The notes beneath the pieces are model-generated. The model did not search any database and was not told where the DNA came from. It worked only from the letters and a program-made list of their open reading frames with translations. A stretch of DNA of 64,000 nt from Ancrocorticia sp047602305. GTDB taxonomy: Bacteria > Actinomycetota > Actinomycetes > Actinomycetales > Actinomycetaceae. The stretch is from NCBI GenBank assembly GCA_047602305.1, contig JASGHO010000001.1, positions 1,302,001-1,366,000 on the forward strand, in the 5' to 3' direction. Both the position numbers and the translations under genes were made by a program. Within the stretch, counting starts at the first letter, position 1, and each line of letters begins with the position of its first letter. Shown here one piece after another: positions 7,326-16,141 of this stretch.

Positions 7326-8576
7326 TCAGATCCAGAGTCGATCTATGGGGAGTGAATGAATGCGATCTTCCATTTCGTATCCGACCTTACCCATATGGAA
7401 GGCGATGCCTGCCACGAAGGCGTCACCTAGTCGGTCGCGCAGTTTCCTCAGCCCTGTGACCTGCTTGGATTTCACCCCATCTCCCGCCTTTACTTCAATG
7501 CCGACGACAGCACCGTCGTAACGTTCCAGGACAAGGTCCACCTCGTCACCGTCTCTCGTACGCCAGTGCCCTGTGGAAACGGGGGTATCCATCCACGTGG
7601 TCTGACGAATGCATTCTTGTACGACAAATGACTCCAGCAAGTGTCCAAACTCGGTCATCGAAGAAGGATCAAGGCGCTGGAGTTTTGTTGCGCTGAGTCT
7701 CAACAAATACGCCCCAATACCAGAATCAACAACATGGACTTTTGGTGCGGAGACGCTGCGCGACGACACCGTGGTTCCCCAGGCAGGAAGGGCATCTATG
7801 AGGAACAAGGACTCCAACAACTCGATATAGGCAACTGCTGTGTCGCGCGACATCTCCAGTTCCTGAGCAATTCTGTTCGCATTCAGTATCCCGGCAGTTT
7901 GCCCGACGACCTTTGTGAGTATGCTCCTGAGATCCGATTTACGGTGGATTCGGCGTAATTCGCCAGCGTCACGGTCCAGCGATTGTTGTATGTGCCCTTG
8001 AAACCATCGGACTCGGGCATTGGCGGAACCCGCAGGTAGCGCGAGAGGCATACCTCCACGCATCACGCGATCAATGTAGTCGGTGCGTGAAGTGCTCGTT
8101 CGCGTTATGTCATGGAGGACTTCCCCCTCGAACGCTCTCTCAATAAGCGAGTTATCTGTTCCGTCGATTTCAGTCTGGGTAAAGGGCATGACTGGGACGC
8201 GCTGAATTCGTCCAGTTAGAGCTTGTGTACCCTTGGGCAGAGAGGCATAACTTGCAGAACCCGCAAGGACGAACATTCCTTCATTCGTATCGCGATTCAA
8301 TCGCGCCTTGATTGCGTCAAGTAAGGCGGGAACTCGTTGGTACTCGTCAATGATGACGGGTGGATCGGAGTGAACGAGCGTAGAGCCGCTTTGTTCGGCG
8401 AGCAGCCGGAGCTCCGTCTGGTCGAGGTCAAAGATCAAGTGATCATTGGAAGGCGCCAACTGCCTGAGAAGCGTCGATTTGCCAACGCCTCTTGATCCTT
8501 CGAGCAGGAGCACCGGGGTCTCCTGTACGTGCAGACGAAGCACTGGAAGGATACGTCGAGAAAGCAAAGGGTTCAT
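7326..8576 (-). CDS. AAA ATPase with DUF4143 domain
   Basis: 416 residues. The N-terminal AAA_14-type ATPase has Walker A GSRGVGKST (27-35) and Walker B VIIDE (Asp77, Glu78). A middle winged-helix-like part follows. The C-terminal DUF4143 region contains RTRDGDEVDLVLERY then VGIEVKAG, the spacing of a PD-(D/E)XK nuclease-like fold. The family is common in bacteria and archaea, is often found in accessory DNA and has no agreed function. The ATG start is at 8576; 28-bp direct repeats lie just upstream at 8605-8678. A second, only distantly similar member sits at 22036-23244. Family identity is secure; a role in defence or mobile-element biology is only suggested by its neighbours. Confidence 0.85.
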   Translation of the reverse strand: MNPLLSRRILPVLRLHVQETPVLLLEGSRGVGKSTLLRQLAPSNDHLIFDLDQTELRLLAEQSGSTLVHSDPPVIIDEYQRVPALLDAIKARLNRDTNEGMFVLAGSASYASLPKGTQALTGRIQRVPVMPFTQTEIDGTDNSLIERAFEGEVLHDITRTSTSRTDYIDRVMRGGMPLALPAGSANARVRWFQGHIQQSLDRDAGELRRIHRKSDLRSILTKVVGQTAGILNANRIAQELEMSRDTAVAYIELLESLFLIDALPAWGTTVSSRSVSAPKVHVVDSGIGAYLLRLSATKLQRLDPSSMTEFGHLLESFVVQECIRQTTWMDTPVSTGHWRTRDGDEVDLVLERYDGAVVGIEVKAGDGVKSKQVTGLRKLRDRLGDAFVAGIAFHMGKVGYEMEDRIHSLPIDRLWI

Positions 8577-8997
8577 AACTGGACTTTACACTGAATTCGT
8601 AATCAGCCGAAGCCTTCCCTGGCATATAGCCGCACGTTAAATTGGCAACTAGCCGAAGCCTTCTCTGGCATATAGCCGACCAAATTATGCTCAGTGGTGC
8701 ATAGCGCTTAATGGAACTGCTAGTCCATGAGGTTCGTGGTCTATCCTGGAGGCGGCACGAGGACAAGGTCCCTCGTTTCACTACATGGATCGTCCCTCTG
8801 GTGCACTGCATCAGGGGGCTTTCTTTACGCTTAGCCCCCTGCGAGAAAGCGGCCCGCAAGGAATTGGCGAAAGTCATTCCGGATCACGCATGGCAAATTT
8901 GCCCGTTAGGGGCCAGGCCCCGTAAAGAAACGATTCGCGGCCGTGAACGTCTGGCCGATGTTGCGGAACTTGGCGGCGATCGCACAATCAGCCGCTC
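8577..8997. other. Intergenic region with direct repeats and a hairpin
   Basis: 421 bp upstream of the DUF4143 gene and downstream of the membrane protein gene. It contains the 28-bp repeats (8605-8678) and a perfect 8-bp stem, CAGGGGGC (8812-8819) and GCCCCCTG (8834-8841), with a 14-nt loop and no T-run. A plus-strand frame at 8711-9013 has no ribosome-binding site and runs into the opposite gene; I do not accept it. Confidence 0.5.
8605..8678. repeat. Pair of 28-bp direct repeats upstream of the DUF4143 ATPase gene
   Basis: Copies at 8605-8632 and 8651-8678 differ at one base; each starts AGCCGAAGCCTT and ends GGCATATAGCCG. Spacing is 46 bp start to start, close to four helical turns. They lie 29-102 bp upstream of the ATG at 8576, so a regulator could bind both. 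Confidence 0.75.
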
Positions 8998-9759
8998 CTA
9001 CTCGTCCCGGTAGTAGTAGAGCAATTCCTCTTCGTAGCCCGCAACGCATTTGACGTCATCGGCGTTGGCCGGGTCCTCACAAGCCTCGCGGACCGCCCAA
9101 TAGATGAAGGACTTGACCTGCAGGTAGTCGATCTCGTTAGCACGCGAGGCGTCAATTCCGTTGAGCATGAAATCGACGGTGGCCTTGGACGCTTCGTCCT
9201 TTTCAGCGAGCCGCCCCAACTCCTCTAATGCCGGCTGCTTCAAGCTTTCCGGGAGCACCTCGTCGAAAGCCTTCGAATAGCCATTCTCGAAGAGATCGCG
9301 GAGCCGACGATTCGCGGCCTCTTGGGCATCGATCGCATCCTGGGGAGTCTCCCAACCGTAGACCAGCGAGCCGAGATTGCCCTCCAGCTCGATGTAGTCC
9401 GGATTGAGCACCACATAGAACGGAAAACCGGGAAAAGGCTGGTCGAGGGTGAAAAGCCAGACGGGCTCCTGCACGTGCTTGGTGAGAATCCCGTTGGGTT
9501 TGTCGTACTCGCGAAGCTTGGACTTGACCTCACTATCCGCCACGAGGAAGTAGATCCCTTGGAGATTGAGCCGTTCCTCCTCGGCAGCGAGCTGCTGGTG
9601 GCGCAGATAATAGTGTGCGCCGAGCGGCAGGGCGATCGCAGTTGCCACGATGGCGACGACGACGGCGCGCAACTTACGCCATCTCCCCTTCTTCGTCACC
9701 TTTGCCGATTCCTCCGCCCCTTCGACGTCAGAGCGCTCGGGCGCGACGTTCTCACTCAT
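8998..9759 (-). CDS. Single-pass membrane protein of unknown function
   Basis: 253 residues. A charged cytoplasmic head of about 30 residues is followed by one transmembrane segment (about 31-50, AVVVAIVATAIALPLGAHYY). The remaining 200 residues should be outside the membrane and are mixed helix and strand, with VWLFTLDQPFPGFPFYVVLN near 100. Two cysteines near the C-terminus (CEDPANADDVKC) could form a disulfide. There is no lipobox or catalytic motif I recognise. It follows tig on the same strand, with a strong hairpin between them, so it may be expressed separately. It is the last gene with core-like composition before the island. Function unknown. Confidence 0.75.
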   Translation of the reverse strand: MSENVAPERSDVEGAEESAKVTKKGRWRKLRAVVVAIVATAIALPLGAHYYLRHQQLAAEEERLNLQGIYFLVADSEVKSKLREYDKPNGILTKHVQEPVWLFTLDQPFPGFPFYVVLNPDYIELEGNLGSLVYGWETPQDAIDAQEAANRRLRDLFENGYSKAFDEVLPESLKQPALEELGRLAEKDEASKATVDFMLNGIDASRANEIDYLQVKSFIYWAVREACEDPANADDVKCVAGYEEELLYYYRDE

Positions 9760-9780
9760 CTCGTGTCCCGTCTTCTACGC

Positions 9781-9813
9781 GGGAGGCCCGCACCGAATTG
9801 GTGCGGGCCTCCC
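9781..9813 (-). terminator. Hairpin terminator after tig
   Basis: Perfect 14-bp stem: GGGAGGCCCGCACC (9781-9794) and its complement (9800-9813), loop GAATT. It lies 50 bp past the tig stop codon. The T-rich tail is on the plus-strand side, so termination in the tig direction may rely mainly on the stem. Confidence 0.65.
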
Positions 9814-9862
9814 GTTTGCTTCTCAATGCCAGCCTCGTCAGTATTGGCTAGCTCAAGCTATC

Positions 9863-11392
9863 TCAGTCCTCGAGCAGGGCGAGGATCTTCTTGCGAGCCT
9901 TGCCAGCCTTCTCGGCCTCGAGCACGCGAGCCTTCTCGGCATCGTCGGCGTCGGCGAGGTAAGCGAGAACCTCATCCACCTTGGCGTCAGCCGGATCGAA
10001 GGCAGCAGCCTCGTCCTCGACGACCTCTGCGGACTCAGCGGCCTCGACCACTGCGTCAACGAGGGAATCCTCGGAAACCGACACGACCGAGAAGTCCGGG
10101 GTCTCCTCGTTCTCGGGAGCCGGGCCCACAACGGCGGTCACGTCGATGGCATTGCCCTCGCCGTCCACAACGTTGGCCAGACGCAGCGCGGAGATCAGCG
10201 CCTTGCCGCGGGAAAGCTCGCCAGCGAAAGCGGAAAGCTGGTTGGTCTGGGCAGCAGCCTGGATGAACTGGTTCGGATCCATGCCGTAGGCCTGGGCCTG
10301 CTCGAACAGGAAGTTGAAGAGCTCGTTCTGCTCAACCGACACCTTGAACAGCTCGGAAAGCTTGTCCAGCAGAAGCTGATCCTTGAGCATGGACTGCACT
10401 TCCTCGCGCACCTCAACGGCGTGCGGATCGTCCAGACCCTTGCCTTCCTGCTCCAGGTGACGCTTGATCTCCTCTTCCACCACGGTCGGGGGAAGCGGGA
10501 ACTCGACGGCGTCGCGCAGCGTCTCAAGCAGCTGATCACGAGCGGCGTACACCTGAGCGGCGAGCTTATCCTTGCCAGCCTGCTCCTTGAGATCCTCGCG
10601 GAGCTCATCAATGGTGTCGAACTCGGAAGCGAGCTCAGCGAAGTCGTCGTCGGCCTCGGGGAGCTCCTGCTCCTGGACCTTCTCGACGGTGACAGTCACG
10701 TCGCCAGCTTCGCCCTCGTGCTCGCCACCGGCAATGGTGGTGGAGAAGGTCTTGGTCTCGCCAGCCGACAGGCCGATGAGGGCCTCATCGATGCCCTCGA
10801 TCATGTTGCCGGAGCCGATCTTGTAGGAAACGCCGGAGACCGAATCGATCTCCTCGCCGCCAACCTCTGCGACCATGTCGATGGTCACGAAGTCGCCGTC
10901 CTCAGCAGCGCGCTCGACATCCTTGAGGGTGGCGAAACGCTCGAGCAGCTCGGTCAGAGCCTCGGCGACGTCGTCGTCCGAAACCTCAGCGGACTCGACG
11001 GTGACGGTCAGGCCAGCTGGATCCGGGAGAACGATCTCGGGGCGAACCTCAACGGTGACGGTGAAGGCGAGGGGGGACTCGTCGCCGCGCTCGATCGGAA
11101 CAGCGGTAACGTCCACCTCGGGGCGGGCCATCGGCACAATGTTGTTGGCCGCGATGGCTTCCGAGTAGTAGCCATCGAGGGAGTTGTTGACGGCATCCTC
11201 AACGATGACGCCACGGCCGACCTGAGCCTCCAGCACGCGAGCCGGCGCACGGCCCTTACGGAAGCCAGGAATGTTGACCTGCTTGGCAATTTCCTTGGCG
11301 GAACGCTCAATAGCAGGCTTGAACTCCTCGAACGGCACCTCAATGGTCAGCTTGACCTTGGTGGGCTCGAGAATCTCGACGGAGCTCTTCAC
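9863..11392 (-). CDS. tig: Trigger factor, ribosome-bound chaperone and prolyl isomerase
   Basis: 509 residues. I choose the GTG at 11392 (KSSVEILEPTKVKL follows) because GGAG lies 7 nt upstream; longer in-frame starts add a non-family tail. The ribosome-binding domain has the signature GFRKGRAP at 43-50. The FKBP-type isomerase domain follows at about 160-250 and the helical substrate cradle to about 430. An acidic, Ala/Glu-rich C-terminal extension and a basic end KARKKILALLED complete it; such acidic tails are common in actinobacterial Tig. It binds nascent chains at the ribosome exit. Usually tig precedes clpP1-clpP2-clpX directly; here an unknown gene and the island lie in between. Confidence 0.96.
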   Translation of the reverse strand: MKSSVEILEPTKVKLTIEVPFEEFKPAIERSAKEIAKQVNIPGFRKGRAPARVLEAQVGRGVIVEDAVNNSLDGYYSEAIAANNIVPMARPEVDVTAVPIERGDESPLAFTVTVEVRPEIVLPDPAGLTVTVESAEVSDDDVAEALTELLERFATLKDVERAAEDGDFVTIDMVAEVGGEEIDSVSGVSYKIGSGNMIEGIDEALIGLSAGETKTFSTTIAGGEHEGEAGDVTVTVEKVQEQELPEADDDFAELASEFDTIDELREDLKEQAGKDKLAAQVYAARDQLLETLRDAVEFPLPPTVVEEEIKRHLEQEGKGLDDPHAVEVREEVQSMLKDQLLLDKLSELFKVSVEQNELFNFLFEQAQAYGMDPNQFIQAAAQTNQLSAFAGELSRGKALISALRLANVVDGEGNAIDVTAVVGPAPENEETPDFSVVSVSEDSLVDAVVEAAESAEVVEDEAAAFDPADAKVDEVLAYLADADDAEKARVLEAEKAGKARKKILALLED

Positions 11393-11588
11393 AGGGTTTC
11401 TCCACTCATTGGACGTGGGGAACGGCATTTGCCGTCCGGACATTTATTTGGGGCGCGTCGCCTCATTTCTGAAGCCCCGCAACCCCTCTTTCGCGGGCGC
11501 CGCGCATCACGAGAACGCGCGCGCATACCGGTCAATCCTACGTCAATCCTCATGTGTGTCGCGATTCTAACTTTGGAGACTGCGAACA

Positions 11589-11783
11589 CATCGACGAAGT
11601 TCGAAGCGTGAAAGCTCGCTTTCACGGCTGAGGACAAGGAAGATGTCTGTCCCCCGAAGGGCCCATCGAGGAAATCCGCGACCACGAGCGCTCGCGCTCG
11701 ATGGCGAGGATGACGAAGATGTCCGACCCCGAAGGGGCCCATCGACGAAGTTCGAAGCGTGAAAGCTTGCTTTCACGGCTGAG
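11589..11783. repeat. Interleaved direct repeats containing small hairpins
   Basis: A 44-bp unit occurs at 11589-11632 and 11740-11783 with one difference. Each contains CGTGAAAG and CTTTCACG around a 4-base loop. A second unit (about 37 bp, GAAGATGTC...GGGCCCATCGA) occurs at about 11632-11669 and 11708-11745. Between them is CGAGCG-CT-CGCGCTCG. The overall look resembles the hairpin array after tRNA-Pro at 41016-41297. Confidence 0.7.
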
Positions 11784-11839
11784 AATAACAAAGATGCCTG
11801 ATCCCCAAACCTAGTTTCCCTGTCCCCACGAAATTTTGT

Positions 11840-11893
11840 GGCGGTGAGAGCGCACCATACGCCATTATTGGCGTTCACCTCGCTCTCACCGCC
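11840..11893. promoter_or_regulatory. Nested inverted repeat upstream of the ABC exporter
   Basis: Perfect 13-bp arms, GGCGGTGAGAGCG (11840-11852) and CGCTCTCACCGCC (11881-11893), enclose ACGCC-ATTATT-GGCGT. It could be a repressor operator for one of the divergent genes or an RNA hairpin in the exporter leader. Confidence 0.55.
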
Positions 11894-12088
11894 ATCCGTG
11901 AAAAGTACGCGTGAAAGAACGCTAGTACAACCAATCCCACAGCTCCGGGGCCTGTTCCCCGCTGCCTCCGCTCCTTTAAGATTGGCTCACCTCTTGGGAC
12001 CTGCGTCCCGGTTCTTTGGGATGGGCGTCTTCTCGAAGCCCGCCTCCCAACCTCGCGACGCACTCCCAACTTCCGAACAAGGACTTCA

Positions 12089-13888
12089 ATGCTCTGGACT
12101 CTTATCCGAAGGTATTCCAAGCCCTACATGGGTCTCGTCGTGGCCGCGGTGCTTCTGCAACTGGTCTCCACGCTCGCCACCCTGTACCTTCCCAGCCTCA
12201 ATGCAAAAGTCATCGACGAGGGTGTGACCCTCGGTGACACCGACTTCATCTGGCGCACCGGCGGCCTCATGCTTGCCGTCGCCTTTGTGCAGGTCATTGC
12301 CGCGATCGCTGGCGTGTGGTGCGGCGCGAAGGTGGCGATGGGTGTGGGCCGCGACCTACGCGCCGGCGTCTACCGCAAAGTCGACGCCTTCTCACTCGAA
12401 GAAGTCTCGCGTTTCGGCGCCCCGACGCTCATCACCCGCGCCACCAACGACGTCCAGCAGGTGCAAATGGTTGTACTCATGGGTCTCAATTTCATGGTGA
12501 TGGTCCCGATCATGTCGATCGGCGGCATCATCATGGCGGTGCGCGAGGACCCCGGGTTGTCCTGGCTGGTCTGGGTATCGGTCCCGGTTCTTCTCGCCCT
12601 CGTGGGCATTATCGTGCGCATGCTGATGCCGCTCTTCCAGCGCATGCAGGACAACATTGACGCCATCAACGGCGTCATGCGCGAGCAGATCATGGGTATC
12701 CGCGTGGTGCGCGCCTTCGTCCGCGAACCACACGAAACCCGCCGCTTCACCGACGCCAACGCTGTCCTCACCGACACCTCCGTGCGCATCGGCCGCCTCT
12801 TCGTTCTCATGGGCCCGGTCATCACCATGATCCTGCATCTGGCCACCGCCGCCGTGATCTGGTTCGGCGGCCATCGCGTGGACGCCGAACTGGTTCAGGT
12901 GGGCGCGCTCACCGCCTTCATGCAGTATCTTCTGCAGATCCTCTTCGCCGTCATGATGGGCACGTTCATGTTCATGATGTTCCCGCGCGCGGTCGTCTGC
13001 GCCCGCCGTATCGGCGAGGTGCTGGACACCGAGAACCGCATGGTCGAACCCGCCAACCCGGTCCGCCCGGTGGAAAGCCGCGGCAAAGTCGAGTTCCGTG
13101 ACGTCTCCTTCGCTTACCCCGGCGCCGAGTCTCCCGTACTGGACGCCCTCAACTTCACCGTCACTCCAGGAACGACGACGGCCATCATCGGCGCCACCGG
13201 CTCCGGCAAGTCCACCCTGCTCGGCTTAATTCCGCGCCTCCATGACGCCACATCCGGTGAAGTTTTGGTCGACGACGTCGCCGTCACCTCCCTCTCGCGC
13301 ACCACCCTGACCGACACCATCGGCTACGTTCCCCAGCGGCCCTATCTCTTCTCAGGAACCGTGGCCTCGAACCTGCGCTTTGGTGCACCCGTGGCCAGCG
13401 AAGACGACATGTGGAAGGCTCTCGAAACCGCGCAAGCCGCCGACTTCGTACGCGAGCGCGGTGAAAAGAAGGCGCGCAAGGAGGTGGGCGAGGACGCCGT
13501 CGTCGACAGAGAAGAAGCTGCACGGCACGCGGGCCTCGAGTCCTCGATTTCGCAGGGTGGAACCAACGTTTCCGGTGGCCAGCGCCAGCGCCTGTGCATC
13601 GCGCGTGCGCTCATGAAGCGCCCGCGCGTCTACCTCTTCGATGATTCTTTCTCCGCGTTGGACGTGGCCACGGATGCCAAGCTGCGCGCGGCGCTCCCCC
13701 AGTACACGGACGGCGCGACCGTCATCATCGTGGCCCAGCGCATCTCCTCCATCACCCACGCGGACCAGATCTTGGTGTTGGAGGACGGCCAGATCGTAGC
13801 GCGCGGGCGGCACGAGGAGCTGCTCGCAAGCTCGGACACCTACCGCGAGATCGTCGATTCCCAGCTGAGCGTGGAGGACATGGCATGA
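12089..13888 (+). CDS. ABC exporter half-transporter, subunit A (degenerate ATP site)
   Basis: 599 residues: six transmembrane helices (about 10-310) fused to an ATPase domain. Walker A is GATGSGKST (about 367-375) and the signature is VSGGQRQR. The Walker B stretch reads VYLFDDSFSALD (about 513-524): Asp stands where the catalytic Glu should be. An extra basic/acidic insert (about 450-480, RERGEKKARKEVGED) precedes the signature. ATG at 12089 has AAGGA 5-6 nt upstream. The stop overlaps the start of the next ABC gene by 4 bp, and that partner has a normal DE pair. This asymmetry is typical of heterodimeric ABC exporters of the BmrCD/TM287-288 type, which export drugs or lipids. The substrate is not evident. 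Confidence 0.9.
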   Translation: MLWTLIRRYSKPYMGLVVAAVLLQLVSTLATLYLPSLNAKVIDEGVTLGDTDFIWRTGGLMLAVAFVQVIAAIAGVWCGAKVAMGVGRDLRAGVYRKVDAFSLEEVSRFGAPTLITRATNDVQQVQMVVLMGLNFMVMVPIMSIGGIIMAVREDPGLSWLVWVSVPVLLALVGIIVRMLMPLFQRMQDNIDAINGVMREQIMGIRVVRAFVREPHETRRFTDANAVLTDTSVRIGRLFVLMGPVITMILHLATAAVIWFGGHRVDAELVQVGALTAFMQYLLQILFAVMMGTFMFMMFPRAVVCARRIGEVLDTENRMVEPANPVRPVESRGKVEFRDVSFAYPGAESPVLDALNFTVTPGTTTAIIGATGSGKSTLLGLIPRLHDATSGEVLVDDVAVTSLSRTTLTDTIGYVPQRPYLFSGTVASNLRFGAPVASEDDMWKALETAQAADFVRERGEKKARKEVGEDAVVDREEAARHAGLESSISQGGTNVSGGQRQRLCIARALMKRPRVYLFDDSFSALDVATDAKLRAALPQYTDGATVIIVAQRISSITHADQILVLEDGQIVARGRHEELLASSDTYREIVDSQLSVEDMA

Positions 13889-16071
13889 GCCCGAAGAAGG
13901 ACAAGGCGGACAAGTTGGCCGCCAAGAAGTTGGGTAAGAAGGCGGACAAGAAGTTGGCCAAGAACGCGTCGTCGGACAACGAACTGACGGACGCCGAAAT
14001 CAACGAACTCCAGGCGAACATTCAGGTGGACGACTGGGGCGAGGGCGCGCCGCCGCGCAAGGCGAAGGCCTTCTGGCCCTCGACGGTGCGGCTGCTCGGG
14101 ACGTTCCATCCCGAGCGCAAACCGATGACGCTGGTGCTGGTCATGATCGTCATCGCGGTGGTGTTCAATACCTGGGCGCCGCACGTGCTGGGCGACGCCA
14201 TGAATGTCATCTTTGGTGGCGTCATCGCGAAGCAGATGCCCGAGGGGCTGACTAGCGCGCAGGTGATCGACGGGCTGCGGACCGCCGGCGAGAACCAGCT
14301 GGCGGACATGCTCTCCGGCATGGAGTTCACGCCGGGGCAGGGCATCGACTTCGAGGAACTGGCGCGGCTCATCCTCATCGTGCTCGGCATGTATGTGATC
14401 GCGCAGCTGTTCATGTGGCTGCAGGGGCGCGTGCTCAACGATGTGGTCATGCGCATCGTGTTCAAACTGCGCCAGGACATCGAGGCGAAGGTCAACCGGC
14501 TGCCGTTGCAGTACTTCGACCGCAACCAGCGCGGCGACCTCCTCTCACGCACCACCAACGACGTGGACAACGTGCAGGCCGCCCTTCAGCAGGCCTTCAC
14601 CAGCCTCATCTACTGCCTCCTCACCATCGTGGGCATTACGGCGATGATGTTCTACCTGTCGTGGCTCATGGCGCTCATCGCGCTGGTAGCGCTGCCACTG
14701 TCCGGAATCGTGGTGGGCATCATCGGCAGCAAGTCGCAGAAACTGTTCACGGCACAGTGGCGCAACACTGGGCGACTGAACGGCACGATCGAGGAGTCCT
14801 TCACTGGACACGAGATCATCACCGCCTTCGGCCGCGGCGACTCCGTGGGCGAGCAGTTCGACGAGCGCAACGAGGAGCTGTACCAGGCCTCCTTCAAGGC
14901 GCAGTTCTTCTCCGGCATGATCATGCCGATCATGCAGTGGGTGAGCTACCTCGGGTACGTCGGGATTGCGGTGGTGGGCGCGCTGCGCGTGGCCTCCGGC
15001 CAGATGACCCTCGGTGCCGTCACCGCCTTCATTCAGTACTCGCGCGAGTTCAACCAGCCGCTCGGTGAGGTGGCTGGCGTGGCCAACATGATGATTTCGG
15101 GCGTGGCCTCGGCCGAGCGTATCTTCGAGCTGTTGGACGCGGATGAAGAGAATCCGGATCTGTCCGTGCTGCGGGCGAATGGTCTGCTGGGCGCGGGTAC
15201 TGATAGCGCGGGTGTTGCGGGCGCTCGTACTGGCGGTGCGGGTACTGACGGTTCGGGTGCGGGCGCGGGTGACGCCGTCGTCGGTACAAATTCTTCGCAG
15301 CCGCTGCAGCCCGCCGAGTTGGTCCAGCCGGTCCTCGGCAAGATCGAGTTCGAGCACGTCGCGTTCTCCTACTCCCCCGACAAACCGCTCATCAGCGACC
15401 TGTCGCTCACCGCCGAACCCGGCCACACGGTAGCGATCGTCGGGCCGACCGGCGCGGGTAAAACCACCCTCGTCAACTTGGTCATGCGTTTCTACGAGGT
15501 GGACGCGGGGCGCATCCTGCTCGACGGCGTGGACACCCGCGCACTCGACCGCGGCGTACTGCGCGGCCAAATCGGCATGGTGCTCCAGGACGCGGTGCTC
15601 TTCAAAGGCACCATCATGGACAACATCCGCTACGGTCGCCTCGACGCCAGCGACGACGAAGTGATCGCCGCCGCCAAAGCCACCTACGTGCACCGCTTCG
15701 TGCGTTCACTACCCGACGGCTACCAGACCGTCGTGGAGGACGACGGCGGCAACATCTCCGCTGGCGAGCGCCAGCTCGTGACGATTGCGCGCGCTTTCCT
15801 AGCCGACCCGGCGTTGTTGATTCTGGACGAGGCGACGTCGTCGGTGGATACGCGCACCGAAGTGTTGGTGCAGAAGGCGATGGCGGCGTTGCGGGCGGAT
15901 CGTACGTCGTTCGTTATTGCACATCGGCTTTCGACGATCCGTGACGCTGACATCATCCTGGTGATGGAGGACGGGGCGATCGTCGAGCAGGGTAACCACG
16001 CCGCACTGATGAAGGCGGAGGGCGCGTATTACCGGCTCTACATGTCGCAGTTCGCGGGCGCGGTGGAGTAG
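13885..16071 (+). CDS. ABC exporter half-transporter, subunit B (catalytic ATP site)
   Basis: 728 residues, longer than the usual 600. Extra length comes from a Lys/Ala-rich cytoplasmic head (1-35, repeated KKADKK/KKLGKK) and a Gly/Ala/Thr linker (about 433-483) between membrane and ATPase domains. Walker A is GPTGAGKTT (about 519), Walker B LLILDEATSS (about 645). The ABC signature is ISAGERQ instead of LSGGQ. Overlaps subunit A by 4 bp, so the two are co-translated and should form one heterodimer. The signature of this subunit faces the degenerate site's partner Walker A, so its deviation agrees with one weak and one active ATP site. A basic head may bind nucleic acid, membrane or ribosome; this is speculation. 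Confidence 0.9.
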   Translation: MSPKKDKADKLAAKKLGKKADKKLAKNASSDNELTDAEINELQANIQVDDWGEGAPPRKAKAFWPSTVRLLGTFHPERKPMTLVLVMIVIAVVFNTWAPHVLGDAMNVIFGGVIAKQMPEGLTSAQVIDGLRTAGENQLADMLSGMEFTPGQGIDFEELARLILIVLGMYVIAQLFMWLQGRVLNDVVMRIVFKLRQDIEAKVNRLPLQYFDRNQRGDLLSRTTNDVDNVQAALQQAFTSLIYCLLTIVGITAMMFYLSWLMALIALVALPLSGIVVGIIGSKSQKLFTAQWRNTGRLNGTIEESFTGHEIITAFGRGDSVGEQFDERNEELYQASFKAQFFSGMIMPIMQWVSYLGYVGIAVVGALRVASGQMTLGAVTAFIQYSREFNQPLGEVAGVANMMISGVASAERIFELLDADEENPDLSVLRANGLLGAGTDSAGVAGARTGGAGTDGSGAGAGDAVVGTNSSQPLQPAELVQPVLGKIEFEHVAFSYSPDKPLISDLSLTAEPGHTVAIVGPTGAGKTTLVNLVMRFYEVDAGRILLDGVDTRALDRGVLRGQIGMVLQDAVLFKGTIMDNIRYGRLDASDDEVIAAAKATYVHRFVRSLPDGYQTVVEDDGGNISAGERQLVTIARAFLADPALLILDEATSSVDTRTEVLVQKAMAALRADRTSFVIAHRLSTIRDADIILVMEDGAIVEQGNHAALMKAEGAYYRLYMSQFAGAVE

Positions 16072-16141
16072 GCGCTTCCAGACTCCCGCGCCCGCCCACC
16101 GGCTTCAGTACTCTGCCCACCGACTTCATCCAGGAACCGCG

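Larger units (their letters stand above)
11393..12088. other. Divergent intergenic region between tig and the ABC exporter, probable structured leader
   Basis: 696 bp holding both promoters. 11589-11783 is a repeat block and 11840-11893 a nested inverted repeat. Downstream, towards the exporter start, CCAATC (about 11932) can pair with GATTGG (about 11979) and encloses CGGGG-CCTGTT-CCCCG; GGGAC-CTGC-GTCCC follows. This would give a folded 5' leader for the exporter mRNA. I see no coding gene. Confidence 0.45.

Noticed and set aside
8812..8841. GC-rich 8-bp stem as a terminator of the membrane protein gene
   Set aside because: It is over 150 bp past the stop codon, its loop is 14 nt and it has no T-run; kept only as a note in the intergenic entry.
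8711..9013. 100-codon plus-strand frame upstream of the DUF4143 gene
   Set aside because: No ribosome-binding site, no family resemblance, overlaps the 3' end of the opposite gene.
9650..11611. 653-codon plus-strand frame over tig
   Set aside because: Antisense to trigger factor and rich in Leu/Gly/His as expected for a shadow.
11567..11878. Minus-strand frame across the hairpin repeats near tig
   Set aside because: It translates the repeat units (ASFHASNFVD-like) with no start signal; the repeat structure explains it.
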